DNA of 64,000 bases, from IMG/VR virus record IMGVR_UViG_3300013099_000017, positions 62,001 through 126,000 of that record; one strand, written 5' to 3'. The translations under genes and the position numbers were made by a program. The notes below the pieces were generated by a model. It ran no database searches, was not told where the DNA came from, and was given only the letters and a program-made list of their open reading frames with translations. Origin of the DNA: a virus. This document shows positions 46,226-54,570 of the stretch, one piece after another (the stretch's first letter is position 1; each line of letters opens with the position of its first letter).

Positions 46226-46533
46226 GAAAAGAAAAAGATGATAGTTATTTTATTAATAGAATGAGTTCATTTGGGGAATGGGTGTGGCGATTATATATTA
46301 TTGAAGTTTTCCGTGATGGTGATGGGGTTTCATTTATTTTTAATAAATATCATCCACTTTCATATATAATGTTCTTGGTTAGTATATTAGATGTATTTTG
46401 GATCAGTGGTGCAGATGGTGTAAAAGAAGAATGGAAAGATAATCAATTGGGTTGGGATTTTACAAAGTATTGGAAAAAACCGGAAAATAAAATACGGTAT
46501 ATTCCAAGACCAGATATATATTTTTATACATAA
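46222..46533 (+). CDS. Hypothetical protein, 103 aa
   Basis: Not recognised. Trp/Tyr-rich, with a hydrophobic run HPLSYIMFLVSILDVFWIS (about 47-65) that could be a membrane segment. Coupled to the RNA ligase (ATGA). Confidence 0.5.
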   Translation: MRKEKDDSYFINRMSSFGEWVWRLYIIEVFRDGDGVSFIFNKYHPLSYIMFLVSILDVFWISGADGVKEEWKDNQLGWDFTKYWKKPENKIRYIPRPDIYFYT

Positions 46534-46537
46534 GTAT

Positions 46538-46578
46538 CCACAATGGGATATATTAATTATCATTGTATATGATATACT
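46538..46578 (+). promoter_or_regulatory. Early promoter, inverted box CCACAATGGG
   Basis: Box 46538-46547, 25 bases, TATACT (46573-46578). Leader TTTTAAAGGATAGAAG before 46607. Confidence 0.62.
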
Positions 46579-46606
46579 ATGATTATAAATTTTAAAGGAT
46601 AGAAGA

Positions 46607-47008
46607 ATGAAAGGTAATATAACAATTTCCAGACCGAGTTATGGTGATGGTAGGGAAAATATTGTAATTTCAATCAGAGATCGTGATTCAGGTGAAAGAT
46701 TTTGTGAAGTTAATATAGATTACAAATCTTTTACTAAGTTAATTACGGGTCAATCGGAAATTGATTGTGAATTAAATGTAAAAAATTTAGAACGTGTTGG
46801 TAAAAAACGGGAAAATGATACAATTGAATTTCCATTTGATAAAACATATTCAAATGAGAGAAATGAATTAGCAATTGAAAAAGTAAAAGAATATACTCCG
46901 GAAGGTTGGACATGTGATAATTATTTTGGTTCACAAACATCATTTTTCCGTAAAGATGGGGTTGATTATGCAAGGGCAACAATCAGACGTTGGATAGATA
47001 AAGAATAA
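46607..47008 (+). CDS. Hypothetical protein, 133 aa
   Basis: Beta-rich start GNITISRPSYGDGRENIVISIRDRDSGERFCEVNIDYKSFTKLITGQ, a pattern I recall from phage proteins of unknown role, followed by a basic alpha/beta end (YTPEGWTCDNYFGSQ..FF..DGVDYARATIRRW). TAATG-coupled to the phosphoesterase. Confidence 0.6.
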   Translation: MKGNITISRPSYGDGRENIVISIRDRDSGERFCEVNIDYKSFTKLITGQSEIDCELNVKNLERVGKKRENDTIEFPFDKTYSNERNELAIEKVKEYTPEGWTCDNYFGSQTSFFRKDGVDYARATIRRWIDKE

Positions 47009-47559
47009 TGAGAGAAGCATATATTACAAGTGATAATCATTTTTATCATAAAAACATTTTAAAATATCAAAAGGAAGAAAGACCATTTGATGATGTTTTG
47101 GAAATGAATGAAGTTATTATTGAACGACATAATGAAGTTGTTAAAGATAAAGATGATATTTATTATCTTGGTGATTTTGCTATGACCGGAAATAATAATA
47201 TTATTGAAATTTTAAAAAGATTAAATGGTAGAAAGCATTTTGTTTTTGGTAATCATGATCGACAAATGAGACATGATTCTGTCAAAGAATATTTTGATTG
47301 GATGTTTCAGTATCATGAACTTAAAGTAAAGCAATATGGCTTTAAAATTCCTCCAATTACATTATTTCATTATCCTATGGAACGTTGGAATAGAAAGAGC
47401 TATGGTTCATTTCATTTCTTTGGACATACTCATTCTAATGAATATGATGAAGTTGGTCGATTTAATGTTGGTGTTGATAACCATAATTTATATCCGTGGT
47501 CATTGGCAGAAGCAATTGAAAATTTAGAATCTATTGGGAGAGATAACAATGAAAGTTGA
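47008..47559 (+). CDS. Calcineurin-like metallophosphoesterase
   Basis: 183 aa. Metal-ligand motifs in order: SDNHFYH (8-14), YYLGDFA (about 52-58), GNHDR (about 78-82), LFHYPME (about 115) and FGHTHS (about 130). Single-domain phage phosphoesterase; YfcE/MJ0936 type. Substrate unknown: nucleotides, cyclic nucleotides or RNA 2',3'-ends. Coupled to both neighbours. Confidence 0.87.
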   Translation: MREAYITSDNHFYHKNILKYQKEERPFDDVLEMNEVIIERHNEVVKDKDDIYYLGDFAMTGNNNIIEILKRLNGRKHFVFGNHDRQMRHDSVKEYFDWMFQYHELKVKQYGFKIPPITLFHYPMERWNRKSYGSFHFFGHTHSNEYDEVGRFNVGVDNHNLYPWSLAEAIENLESIGRDNNES

Positions 47560-47755
47560 ACATTGGGATGGTGATCATCTTTGTGGTGATACAGGATTTA
47601 TTGATACAGATTATACACCAGAAGAAGTTTTAGAATCATATAAAAATGATCGTGGCATACCAACGGTAATGTGGGGAGCATATACATTTTTAATTGTTGA
47701 TGTTGTGTGGGCTGATCCAATTAAAAAGGATAAAATCAAGGTGTGTTTACAATGA
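47549..47755 (+). CDS. Hypothetical protein, 68 aa
   Basis: Not recognised. KVEHWDGDHLCGDTGFIDTDYTPEEVLE; acidic. ATG 47549 gives an 11-base overlap with the phosphoesterase; GGGAGAGATAAC upstream. Confidence 0.5.
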   Translation: MKVEHWDGDHLCGDTGFIDTDYTPEEVLESYKNDRGIPTVMWGAYTFLIVDVVWADPIKKDKIKVCLQ

Positions 47756-48024
47756 ATCTGAAAGTAATACATTTAACTGAAACATGTGATATGATTTATC
47801 GTGAAGATGATGAAATATTTTATGTTATTCATGCAGGTGAAAATGAAGGTGTAACTTTTACCCTATTGGATCTGGTGATTTCAATTGTAGATGGTCAATA
47901 TAAACATGATTATTTACCACTTATCATAGAAAACTCTTATAATGCTCCAGTTAAATTAATTTATAATGAAATTTTTGAAGTTGTTCAGGCAAAAGTTAAA
48001 TTATATATGGATAAAATAAAATAA
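47752..48024 (+). CDS. Hypothetical protein, 90 aa
   Basis: Not recognised. Beta-rich start (LKVIHLTETCDMIYREDDEIFYVIHAG) and helical end. ATG 47752 overlaps the previous stop. Confidence 0.5.
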   Translation: MNLKVIHLTETCDMIYREDDEIFYVIHAGENEGVTFTLLDLVISIVDGQYKHDYLPLIIENSYNAPVKLIYNEIFEVVQAKVKLYMDKIK

Positions 48025-48731
48025 TGTTATTAAGAATAGTGAGTGATTTACATTTAGATATTGAATATAAAGAATTGTCAATATTACCGGATGAAGATAA
48101 ACAAGTTCTTATATTAGCTGGTGATATTGCATCAAACATCGACCTATTTGATGAATTCCTACTTGACGTTGTGTACAGATTCAAACAGATTATTATTATC
48201 TATGGGAACCACGAATACTATGGTCATAACGTTGAAGCCCGTAAAAACGAGTTGTTTGAATTGTGTACAGATTATAGTAATGTTCAATTATTAGATGATG
48301 TGGCAATTAATTATGATGGAGTTACTATCTATGGTGGTACATTATGGACAAGTGCTTATAAAGATCCCGTATATTGGTTAAATGATTTCAATGTTGTTGA
48401 TTTTCCTGATGATTTTTATATTGAAGAACATAATTGCCAAGTCAATCATTTATCGAAAATGATTGACCAATTTGATGTGGTTATTACTCACCATGCACCA
48501 AGTTATAAGTCATGTGCTCCAAGATTTGAAAATTCTCCAATGAATAAATACTTCATGAACCACCTTGACAATTTAATTTTAGATGCTGGAAAAAAGTTGA
48601 AATTGTGGGTACATGGACATGGACACGATTCATGTCAATATAAAATTGGTGAATGTGATGTAATTTGCAATCCAAAAGGATATAACGATGAAAATAAGGA
48701 ATATAATGATGGGTTAATATACGAAATTTAA
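48024..48731 (+). CDS. Calcineurin-like metallophosphoesterase, second
   Basis: 235 aa. SDLHLDIE (7-14), LILAGDIAS (about 29-37), IYGNHEYY (about 58-65), VITHHAPSYK (about 152) and WVHGHGHDS (about 192). A larger phosphoesterase subfamily than the one at 47008. Bases about 48130-48260 use noticeably more C-ending codons than the rest. End of the 46607 operon; TAATG-coupled. Substrate unknown. Confidence 0.87.
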   Translation: MLLRIVSDLHLDIEYKELSILPDEDKQVLILAGDIASNIDLFDEFLLDVVYRFKQIIIIYGNHEYYGHNVEARKNELFELCTDYSNVQLLDDVAINYDGVTIYGGTLWTSAYKDPVYWLNDFNVVDFPDDFYIEEHNCQVNHLSKMIDQFDVVITHHAPSYKSCAPRFENSPMNKYFMNHLDNLILDAGKKLKLWVHGHGHDSCQYKIGECDVICNPKGYNDENKEYNDGLIYEI

Positions 48732-48741
48732 TTAATAGTGC

Positions 48742-48770
48742 TTGTAAAAAAATGGATAGTATGCTACAAT
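48742..48770 (+). promoter_or_regulatory. Sigma70-type promoter
   Basis: TTGTAA (48742-48747), 17 bases, TACAAT (48765-48770). The only promoter seen before the helicase gene; it could read 48808 and 49056. The 325-base gap 48732-49055 holds this promoter, one small open frame and nothing else recognisable. Confidence 0.6.
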
Positions 48771-48807
48771 GCTATCTAATTAATGTTGTAATCATATATG
48801 GACTAAT

Positions 48808-48978
48808 ATGAAAACCACTAAGATTAAAATGAAAAAAGTAAGCGGTATGGCTGTTTTAAGTACAAACATATGGAATTTGGGTAAAATAAACATATCATTT
48901 GGTGATAATTTACCTGAAATGAAAAATGTATATGATTATAAGACATATAGACCGATACTAATTACTCAACTGTTTTAA
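48808..48978 (+). CDS. Small hypothetical protein, 56 aa
   Basis: Not recognised. Basic, MKTTKIKMKKVSGMAVLSTNIW. No strong ribosome-binding site (GGACTAAT only), so its reality is uncertain. In a leader of about 280 bases before the helicase. Confidence 0.35.
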   Translation: MKTTKIKMKKVSGMAVLSTNIWNLGKINISFGDNLPEMKNVYDYKTYRPILITQLF

Positions 48979-49055
48979 CAATTAATTAAATTTATTAACC
49001 GATTTACATAATAATGTATAGGGGATTACTATACCCGAAATAATGAGAGATATGG

Positions 49056-51425
49056 ATGTCAGAAGAACTAATACTTACCAATTTAATACATAATGATGAA
49101 TTTATAAAAAGAGCATTACCCTTCCTAAAATTATCATATTTTCAATATGAAGAAAATAAATTAATCTTTGAGCAATATGTCAGATACTACGCAAAGTATA
49201 ATACAAAACCAACGGCTGAAACTCTTGCTCACGAAATAGCAGAAATAGAAGAAATTCGTGATGATACCCTTGAAAACACATTGGAAAGTTTGGGTGATCT
49301 TGAACAGGATGAAGAACCCAATATTGAATGGTTAGTAAATACAACCGAGGGTTTTTGTCAAGAACGTGCTATTTATAATGCTATTCAAAATTCAATTGAC
49401 ATTATTGATGGTGTTGATGAAAAACACACTAAACACGCTATTCCCGATATTCTTAAAAAAGCCTTATCAATTTCATTTGATGTTAAGTTAGGTCATGATT
49501 ATTTAGAAGATGCTGAAAAGCGTTTTGAATTTTATAATTTAGATCATCCAAGAATCGAATTTGACATTGAAATGTTGAATAAAATTACCAATGGTGGTTG
49601 TCCAAGAAAAACTTTAAATGTTCTATTAGGAACCACTAATGTAGGTAAAGCTGAAAGTATTTTTACTAAATTATTAACTCCAACTGGAATTAAAATGTTT
49701 GGTGATTTAAAAGTTAATGATTATGTTTATGGTAGTGATGGAAATCCAACTAAAATTATCAATACATATCCCCAGGGAGAATTACCATTATATGAAATAA
49801 CATTCAAAGATGGTAGATCAACACAATGTTCATATGAACATCTTTGGAATGTATATAAAGGCGATAATAAAGAACAAATTACAATTGATTCTAATGAAAT
49901 ATTTAGGTTGATGGATTTAAAATATTACAGTAAAAGATTATGGATACCATTATCTAAACCAATTAATTTCAATAAAGAATATAATTTTAATATAGATCCA
50001 TATTTAATGGGTGTTTATTTGGGTGATGGTACTACAATGGCTGAATCTATTGGAATATCATCTAATGATAACCATATTATTGAAAAAATAAAAAATATCA
50101 TTGATATTGATGATATGGATATCAAATATAAATCAAAATACGATTATATAATTAAGTCTAGGTTCACTGGTGAAAATGAATATTTAACAGAGTTAAAACA
50201 ATATAATTTATTTAAAGTGAAATCAGATAAAAAGTTTATTCCAAAAGAAATGATGAATTCTACAATTCAAAACAGATGGGATTTATTGACAGGATTGATT
50301 GATTCTGATGGATATTGTGGTAAACATGGAACATTACAATATTATACTACAAGTGAACAACTTAAAAATGATGTAATTGATCTTGTAAGAAGTTTAGGTG
50401 GGATTGCCACAAGTAAAGATAAACAAACATATTGTAATGGAAAAAAAGGATTACCATCTTATGATATAATGATTAAAATTAATCCTGAAAATGGATTAAA
50501 TATTAGTCCAAATAAAAAGAATGTGGAAATATTTAATAATAGAATAAAAATTCCAAAACTAAAAATTGAATCAATAAAGAAAATACACAAAGAAGAATGT
50601 ATGTGTATTAAAGTTGAAGCAAAAGATCATTTATATTTAACAAAGGATTTTATTGTTACTCATAATACATTGGGATTAGTACATATGGCAACTGCATATA
50701 TGAATCTTGGTTATAATGTTGCATATATCACAGCGGAAATGAGTGAAGAAGCAATTGGTAATCGTGTTGATGCTAATGAATTTCAAGTTAATGTGAATGA
50801 TGTAGAAGATATGGATTTCGATATCTTCATGAATAAAATTAATGCCATTAAGAATAAAACAAAGGGTCGATTAAAAATACACGAATATCCTACAAGTACA
50901 GCTCATACAGGTCATATTAAGACATTATTACAAGAATGGCAATTGAAGATGAATTTCACGCCAGATATTATAATGATAGATTATATAAATATTATGGCAA
51001 GTAGTAGGGTCAAGTTAGCTAATACCGGATCATATTTTTACATTAAAGCCATTGCCGAAGAATTTAGAGCATTGGCAGTAGAAACAAATACAGTTTTATG
51101 GACTGCTACTCAATCAAATCGAGGCGGTGCTAATAATCCAGATGTTGATTTAACTGATACGAGTGAATCATTTGGTTTACCTGCAACTGCTGATTTTATG
51201 TTGGCATTAATCAGAACAGAAGAATTGGATGCTTTGGGTCAATTAATGATCAAACAATTAAAATCAAGATATGGCAATAAGGGCTATTATGAGAAATTTG
51301 TAATTGGTTCTAACATTAATACAATGAGTTGGTATGATGTTGATGATACTGCTCAATTTGATGATGTTATTAAAGAAGATACAAAGCAAAAACATAAGGG
51401 GAAATTCGATGATTTTAAAATTTAA
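49056..51425 (+). CDS. Replicative DNA helicase (T4 gp41/DnaB type) interrupted by an intein
   Basis: 789 aa precursor. Residues 1-198 and 538-789 join to a 450-aa helicase (T4 gp41 is 475). The N-extein ends in the P-loop LLGTTNVGK; the C-extein begins with the Thr that completes it. Walker B is DIIMIDYINI; ATQSNRGGANNPDVDLTDTSESFGLPATADFMLAL is the typical gp41/DnaB motif 4 region. It unwinds DNA 5'-3' at the fork, partnered by the primase at 62086. Without intein splicing the P-loop is broken, so splicing is required for activity. Follows a sigma70-type promoter. Confidence 0.93.
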   Translation: MSEELILTNLIHNDEFIKRALPFLKLSYFQYEENKLIFEQYVRYYAKYNTKPTAETLAHEIAEIEEIRDDTLENTLESLGDLEQDEEPNIEWLVNTTEGFCQERAIYNAIQNSIDIIDGVDEKHTKHAIPDILKKALSISFDVKLGHDYLEDAEKRFEFYNLDHPRIEFDIEMLNKITNGGCPRKTLNVLLGTTNVGKAESIFTKLLTPTGIKMFGDLKVNDYVYGSDGNPTKIINTYPQGELPLYEITFKDGRSTQCSYEHLWNVYKGDNKEQITIDSNEIFRLMDLKYYSKRLWIPLSKPINFNKEYNFNIDPYLMGVYLGDGTTMAESIGISSNDNHIIEKIKNIIDIDDMDIKYKSKYDYIIKSRFTGENEYLTELKQYNLFKVKSDKKFIPKEMMNSTIQNRWDLLTGLIDSDGYCGKHGTLQYYTTSEQLKNDVIDLVRSLGGIATSKDKQTYCNGKKGLPSYDIMIKINPENGLNISPNKKNVEIFNNRIKIPKLKIESIKKIHKEECMCIKVEAKDHLYLTKDFIVTHNTLGLVHMATAYMNLGYNVAYITAEMSEEAIGNRVDANEFQVNVNDVEDMDFDIFMNKINAIKNKTKGRLKIHEYPTSTAHTGHIKTLLQEWQLKMNFTPDIIMIDYINIMASSRVKLANTGSYFYIKAIAEEFRALAVETNTVLWTATQSNRGGANNPDVDLTDTSESFGLPATADFMLALIRTEELDALGQLMIKQLKSRYGNKGYYEKFVIGSNINTMSWYDVDDTAQFDDVIKEDTKQKHKGKFDDFKI
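49650..50666 (+). mobile_element. Class 3 (WCT) intein with LAGLIDADG homing endonuclease
   Basis: 339 residues (199-537 of the precursor), Ala1 to Asn339, inserted between Lys and Thr of the P-loop. There is no Cys or Ser at position 1. Instead the class 3 set is present: Trp66 two residues after the block B His (YEHLW), Cys319 in block F (CMCIKV) and Thr337 before the terminal HN. Two LAGLIDADG motifs, LMGVYLGDG (119-127) and LTGLIDSDG (213-221), mark an endonuclease that would copy the element into intein-free helicase genes. Confidence 0.88.
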
Positions 51426-51444
51426 TTCAACTGAGACTATTTAA

Positions 51445-52446
51445 ATGGGATTCTTTGATTTTTGGGATAAAGATATATCTGATGAAGATAAGAAAATTGC
51501 ATATGAAAAGTGTAAGCATATTGCACCACCACCATTAGAACCCCCTGCCCAACATCCACCAGAAGTAATAGAAGAATATAATGAAAAACGTTTAGAGTGT
51601 ATGCGTATTCAGCAAGATATTCTTTATTATAGTAAAATTCAACATTTGTGTATTAAAAGTGGGGAACATATTGAAGATAATAGATTTTCTGATATAGTTG
51701 CTAAGGCATGGATTAATTGTTGGAAACAATATCCTTCAACAGAAGAATATATTGAAATGTATGGTCTTGATCCATATACAGAATGTTTCCATTGTGAAAA
51801 AGATAAACAGGGTAAACTAATTGATGAACGTGAAATTTGTAATCCATGTAATCCTTGTGTAAATTTTGAATATGATGGTAATTGTACTAAGTGGCAATAT
51901 TGGTATATGATTTTTGATGTTAAATCTCAAAGATTTTGGAGACAACCAACAACAAAAGAACCAATATGGGATTGTGAACAACAAGCTATCCAAGCATGGG
52001 AGGAAGATAATCCACCAAAATCTGCTGGTAAACAACAAATATCATTTCATGATCCCTTGAAACAACAGGGTAATTTCTGTCCAAAATATGAAAGTCAAAT
52101 TACAGGTGATCCCGAAAAAGATAAAAATATTCCAAAAGTGGAAAATAGTTTTAAATGGTGTGTACCAAGATGGAATGATCAATGTCGTTTTTTTGTTATG
52201 AAATTTAAAAATAATATGATTTCCATTAATGATAGTGATACCATGTACACATCTTGGACAATGATTAAAAAATGTAATCAAGAAGAATGTGATTTAGCCG
52301 AAGCAGAAGATGAAGATTCATCTTTGAATAGATTGGCAAGACATGCCCGATATTGTATTAATAGATGTTTTGATGTTGATCCAAAACATGCAATCTATCC
52401 TGCATGGGAAGGAAATTTAGTAAATTATACTCATAAAGGATGGTAA
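51445..52446 (+). CDS. Cys-rich hypothetical protein, 333 aa
   Basis: Not recognised. About 18 Cys in pairs and singles (YEKCKHIAPPPLEPP, ECFHCEK, CNPCNPCVNF, RYCINRCFDV), Trp-rich, with a Pro-rich N-terminal segment. The Cys groups probably bind several metal ions or a cluster. It lies between the helicase and the late cluster and may be expressed with the helicase. It shows no capsid-targeting peptide. Head or neck proteins with such composition are possible; no motif decides this. Confidence 0.55.
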   Translation: MGFFDFWDKDISDEDKKIAYEKCKHIAPPPLEPPAQHPPEVIEEYNEKRLECMRIQQDILYYSKIQHLCIKSGEHIEDNRFSDIVAKAWINCWKQYPSTEEYIEMYGLDPYTECFHCEKDKQGKLIDEREICNPCNPCVNFEYDGNCTKWQYWYMIFDVKSQRFWRQPTTKEPIWDCEQQAIQAWEEDNPPKSAGKQQISFHDPLKQQGNFCPKYESQITGDPEKDKNIPKVENSFKWCVPRWNDQCRFFVMKFKNNMISINDSDTMYTSWTMIKKCNQEECDLAEAEDEDSSLNRLARHARYCINRCFDVDPKHAIYPAWEGNLVNYTHKGW

Positions 52447-52455
52447 TTTTCAAAT

Positions 52456-52463
52456 TATAAATA
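52456..52463 (+). promoter_or_regulatory. T4-type late promoter TATAAATA
   Basis: Exact octamer between the 51445 gene and the first gene of the internal-protein cluster, 22 bases before the 52485 start. A second, weaker CTATAAAATA follows. Confidence 0.7.
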
Positions 52464-52484
52464 CTATAAAATAGGATAGTTTGA

Positions 52485-53303
52485 ATGAAATATAACAATA
52501 TCACATATGATGAATATGTGGATGCTTTAAATGAAATTGCATTGCTTGACGAAAATGGTCAATTAAATGAGGGTATCTTAGATTCATTGTCGGGTTTAAC
52601 TGGTAAGGTTGGTAAATTTATATCAACTGCTAAAAAAACTATGGGTGAACTTGTTGATTCTACTAAACTTGAAACCCGTGATATAATTAAAGCATTTAAA
52701 AATAGAGAAATTTTTTCAGTATTGAAGAAAGTTGGGTTTAGTATTAAGAAATTACTGATGATGCTTAAAGCAGGACAAAAAGCATTAAATGGTGGTTTAA
52801 ATAAAATATTCAAAGAAATCCACAATCATAAAATATTACAAAAAATTCATAGTGGTGTTATGACTGTTGATGAATTTATCAACAAATATCCCATTCTTAA
52901 TAAAATAGGTGGAATTGCTGTTGCTGGAATTTTATTGTGGATATGGTTAAATATGTCATTTACGGGAGCAAGTCTTGATTTTGACATTGATCAATCTTCT
53001 CTATTAGATGCATTAGCTGGCAATTATTCATTAGCCGATCTATTTACATCCCCTACTGGTTTAAAAACAATAGCATTTTTAGCGGTTGGTTTATCCGGTA
53101 TTTCTGTTATAGCTTATTTTCCTGTAACTGCATATAATCTTACTATGAGTATTATCTATACAGGACTTAAAAAATCCAACTTCAAAGATCAATCCACTAT
53201 GCACAAAATAAAACATCATATTTTTAAAATAGCAGAAAAATGTGATTATAAAATGTCATTTAAGCAATTTAATAAATACAGTAAAATACAGGAAGTATTA
53301 TGA
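52485..53303 (+). CDS. Putative internal/head membrane-active protein, 272 aa
   Basis: N-terminus MKYNNITYDEYVDALNEIAL and then GQLNEGIL carry two L-N-E prohead-protease sites. Body: basic helical middle (SIKKLLMMLKAGQKALNG), one strong transmembrane helix (about 146-162, IGGIAVAGILLWIWLNM) and a second (about 198-222). It might be processed in the head and then insert into the host inner membrane at injection; inference. First gene after the TATAAATA element. Confidence 0.55.
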   Translation: MKYNNITYDEYVDALNEIALLDENGQLNEGILDSLSGLTGKVGKFISTAKKTMGELVDSTKLETRDIIKAFKNREIFSVLKKVGFSIKKLLMMLKAGQKALNGGLNKIFKEIHNHKILQKIHSGVMTVDEFINKYPILNKIGGIAVAGILLWIWLNMSFTGASLDFDIDQSSLLDALAGNYSLADLFTSPTGLKTIAFLAVGLSGISVIAYFPVTAYNLTMSIIYTGLKKSNFKDQSTMHKIKHHIFKIAEKCDYKMSFKQFNKYSKIQEVL

Positions 53304-53497
53304 TTACAAAATACAGAGAATATCTTATTGAAGGCGTAAATCAAGTTTTCAAAAAATTTCCGGATTACGAAAGTCGGAAAAAAGAATTAAATAGATTAGT
53401 TGATAAGCGTGGAGATCAATCTTCAAATTTATCTAAACAAGAACAAAAAAACTATATCACATTAACTGATTGGTGGGATGAAAAGGGAAAAGATTAA
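53300..53497 (+). CDS. Small putative internal protein, 65 aa
   Basis: MITKYREYLIEG at the start is a capsid-targeting peptide with L-I-E cleavage site. The mature part (about 54 residues) is basic with a helix. Coupled to both neighbours. Confidence 0.6.
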   Translation: MITKYREYLIEGVNQVFKKFPDYESRKKELNRLVDKRGDQSSNLSKQEQKNYITLTDWWDEKGKD

Positions 53498-54126
53498 TGA
53501 AAAGTTATAAAGCATTACAAGAAGAATTAAATAAGCCAAGTGAAGTATTAATTGAAGATATTATGTCAATCATTGCTATTCGTGGGGCAGATCAAACTCA
53601 ATTATATGAAGCATTTGATGCTGATTGTGATCATATCTTAAATGAAGGTATTATGGATGTTCTTAAAATGGATGTTCGTACCGTTGCCAAAAATGTCGAT
53701 GGTTTGCTTAGTAAGGGTTTAAAAAAGGTTGGATTACACACACATAAGGGTAAGGGTATTATCTCTTATATAATGAGTGCAGGTAAAGGTGTGGGTAAAA
53801 TGGTTTTAGCTGGTATCCGTGGTGATTCTGAAACAGTTAAAGAACTTGCTCGAAGTGTTAAAAAAGAAGATGTTTTGGATTTTGTATTAAAACTTGACAT
53901 GGCTACACAACACTTAATTACCGGACCAATTCATATGATCGATGCTTGGACGGGTTGGCATATTGGGGCAAATTTAGAAAACGTTATTCGTGGTAAGGAT
54001 GGTATCGTTGCGAAAATTAAAGGTGCTTTTCAGACAATTAAACAAAATATTGGTCATGTGGTTGATAAAACCCGTGTGGCAGTATTTAATAAAGGTATTA
54101 GTCAACTTGAAGCAGAAATCAGTTAA
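53497..54126 (+). CDS. Putative internal protein, 209 aa
   Basis: Starts MKSYKALQEELNK, L-Q-E. A second L-N-E occurs at about 52 (HILNEGIMD), as in the 52485 protein, so the propeptide may be longer. Glycine-rich basic stretch (GLKKVGLHTHKGKGIISYIMSAGKGVGKMVLAGI split over 74-107) suggests membrane activity or packing against DNA. Function unknown. Confidence 0.58.
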   Translation: MKSYKALQEELNKPSEVLIEDIMSIIAIRGADQTQLYEAFDADCDHILNEGIMDVLKMDVRTVAKNVDGLLSKGLKKVGLHTHKGKGIISYIMSAGKGVGKMVLAGIRGDSETVKELARSVKKEDVLDFVLKLDMATQHLITGPIHMIDAWTGWHIGANLENVIRGKDGIVAKIKGAFQTIKQNIGHVVDKTRVAVFNKGISQLEAEIS

Positions 54127-54147
54127 TTGGAACTAATTAATAAATAA

Positions 54148-54176
54148 TTGCTTTAATATGTAAAATATGTTAAACT
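54148..54176 (+). promoter_or_regulatory. Sigma70-like promoter
   Basis: TTGCTT (54148-54153), 17 bases, TAAACT (54171-54176), in the 72-base gap before the 54199 gene, followed by GGATAAAGGAG. An internal promoter within the late cluster. Confidence 0.5.
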
Positions 54177-54198
54177 GAGGGGATAAAGGAGAATATTA

Positions 54199-54366
54199 AT
54201 GATATCATATGAAGAATATCTTAATATCAACAGAGGTATTGTTGGTGTTTATCATACAGAAGATGTAGCAAAGAATCAAAAAAAGAAATTAAAGGTATAT
54301 TATTCCGGTTTAAATGTTCAACGAAGTAAATCAGGTGATTATATTCTTTACGGAATACCATTATAA
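54199..54366 (+). CDS. Hypothetical protein, 55 aa
   Basis: MISYEEYLNINRG resembles the targeting peptides but lacks an L-x-E site. Basic, Tyr-rich mature part (KKKLKVYYSGLNVQRSKSGDYILYGIPL). Strong AAAGGAGAATATT ribosome-binding site. Confidence 0.45.
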   Translation: MISYEEYLNINRGIVGVYHTEDVAKNQKKKLKVYYSGLNVQRSKSGDYILYGIPL

Positions 54367-54382
54367 ATTAAGGAAAAAACAA

Positions 54383-54565
54383 ATGAAAAAGAATTATAAA
54401 GAGTTTTTGGAAGAACAAAGAGAAGTTCTAACAGAAAGTGAAAAATGGGCTAAATCAGAAGCTATGAAAGTTTTAAATGCTCATTTCAAGAAAATGGAAC
54501 ACAAAATGGAAGTATCGGAAGCGGAATCATTTCAAAATTTCATCAATAAAATGAAAAAAGGTTAA
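54383..54565 (+). CDS. Small putative internal protein, 60 aa
   Basis: MKKNYKEFLEEQREVLTE: targeting peptide with L-E-E and L-T-E. The rest is one charged helix. ATG 54383 chosen because AAGGAAAAAAC precedes it and the upstream frame has no ribosome-binding site. Confidence 0.6.
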   Translation: MKKNYKEFLEEQREVLTESEKWAKSEAMKVLNAHFKKMEHKMEVSEAESFQNFINKMKKG

Positions 54566-54570
54566 GTAAA

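Noticed and set aside
54148-54176. A T4 MotA box (TTGCTTTA)
   Set aside because: The spacing to TAAACT (15 bases) is wrong for a MotA site, which prefers 11-13; ordinary -35/-10 spacing fits better, and no copies elsewhere support it.
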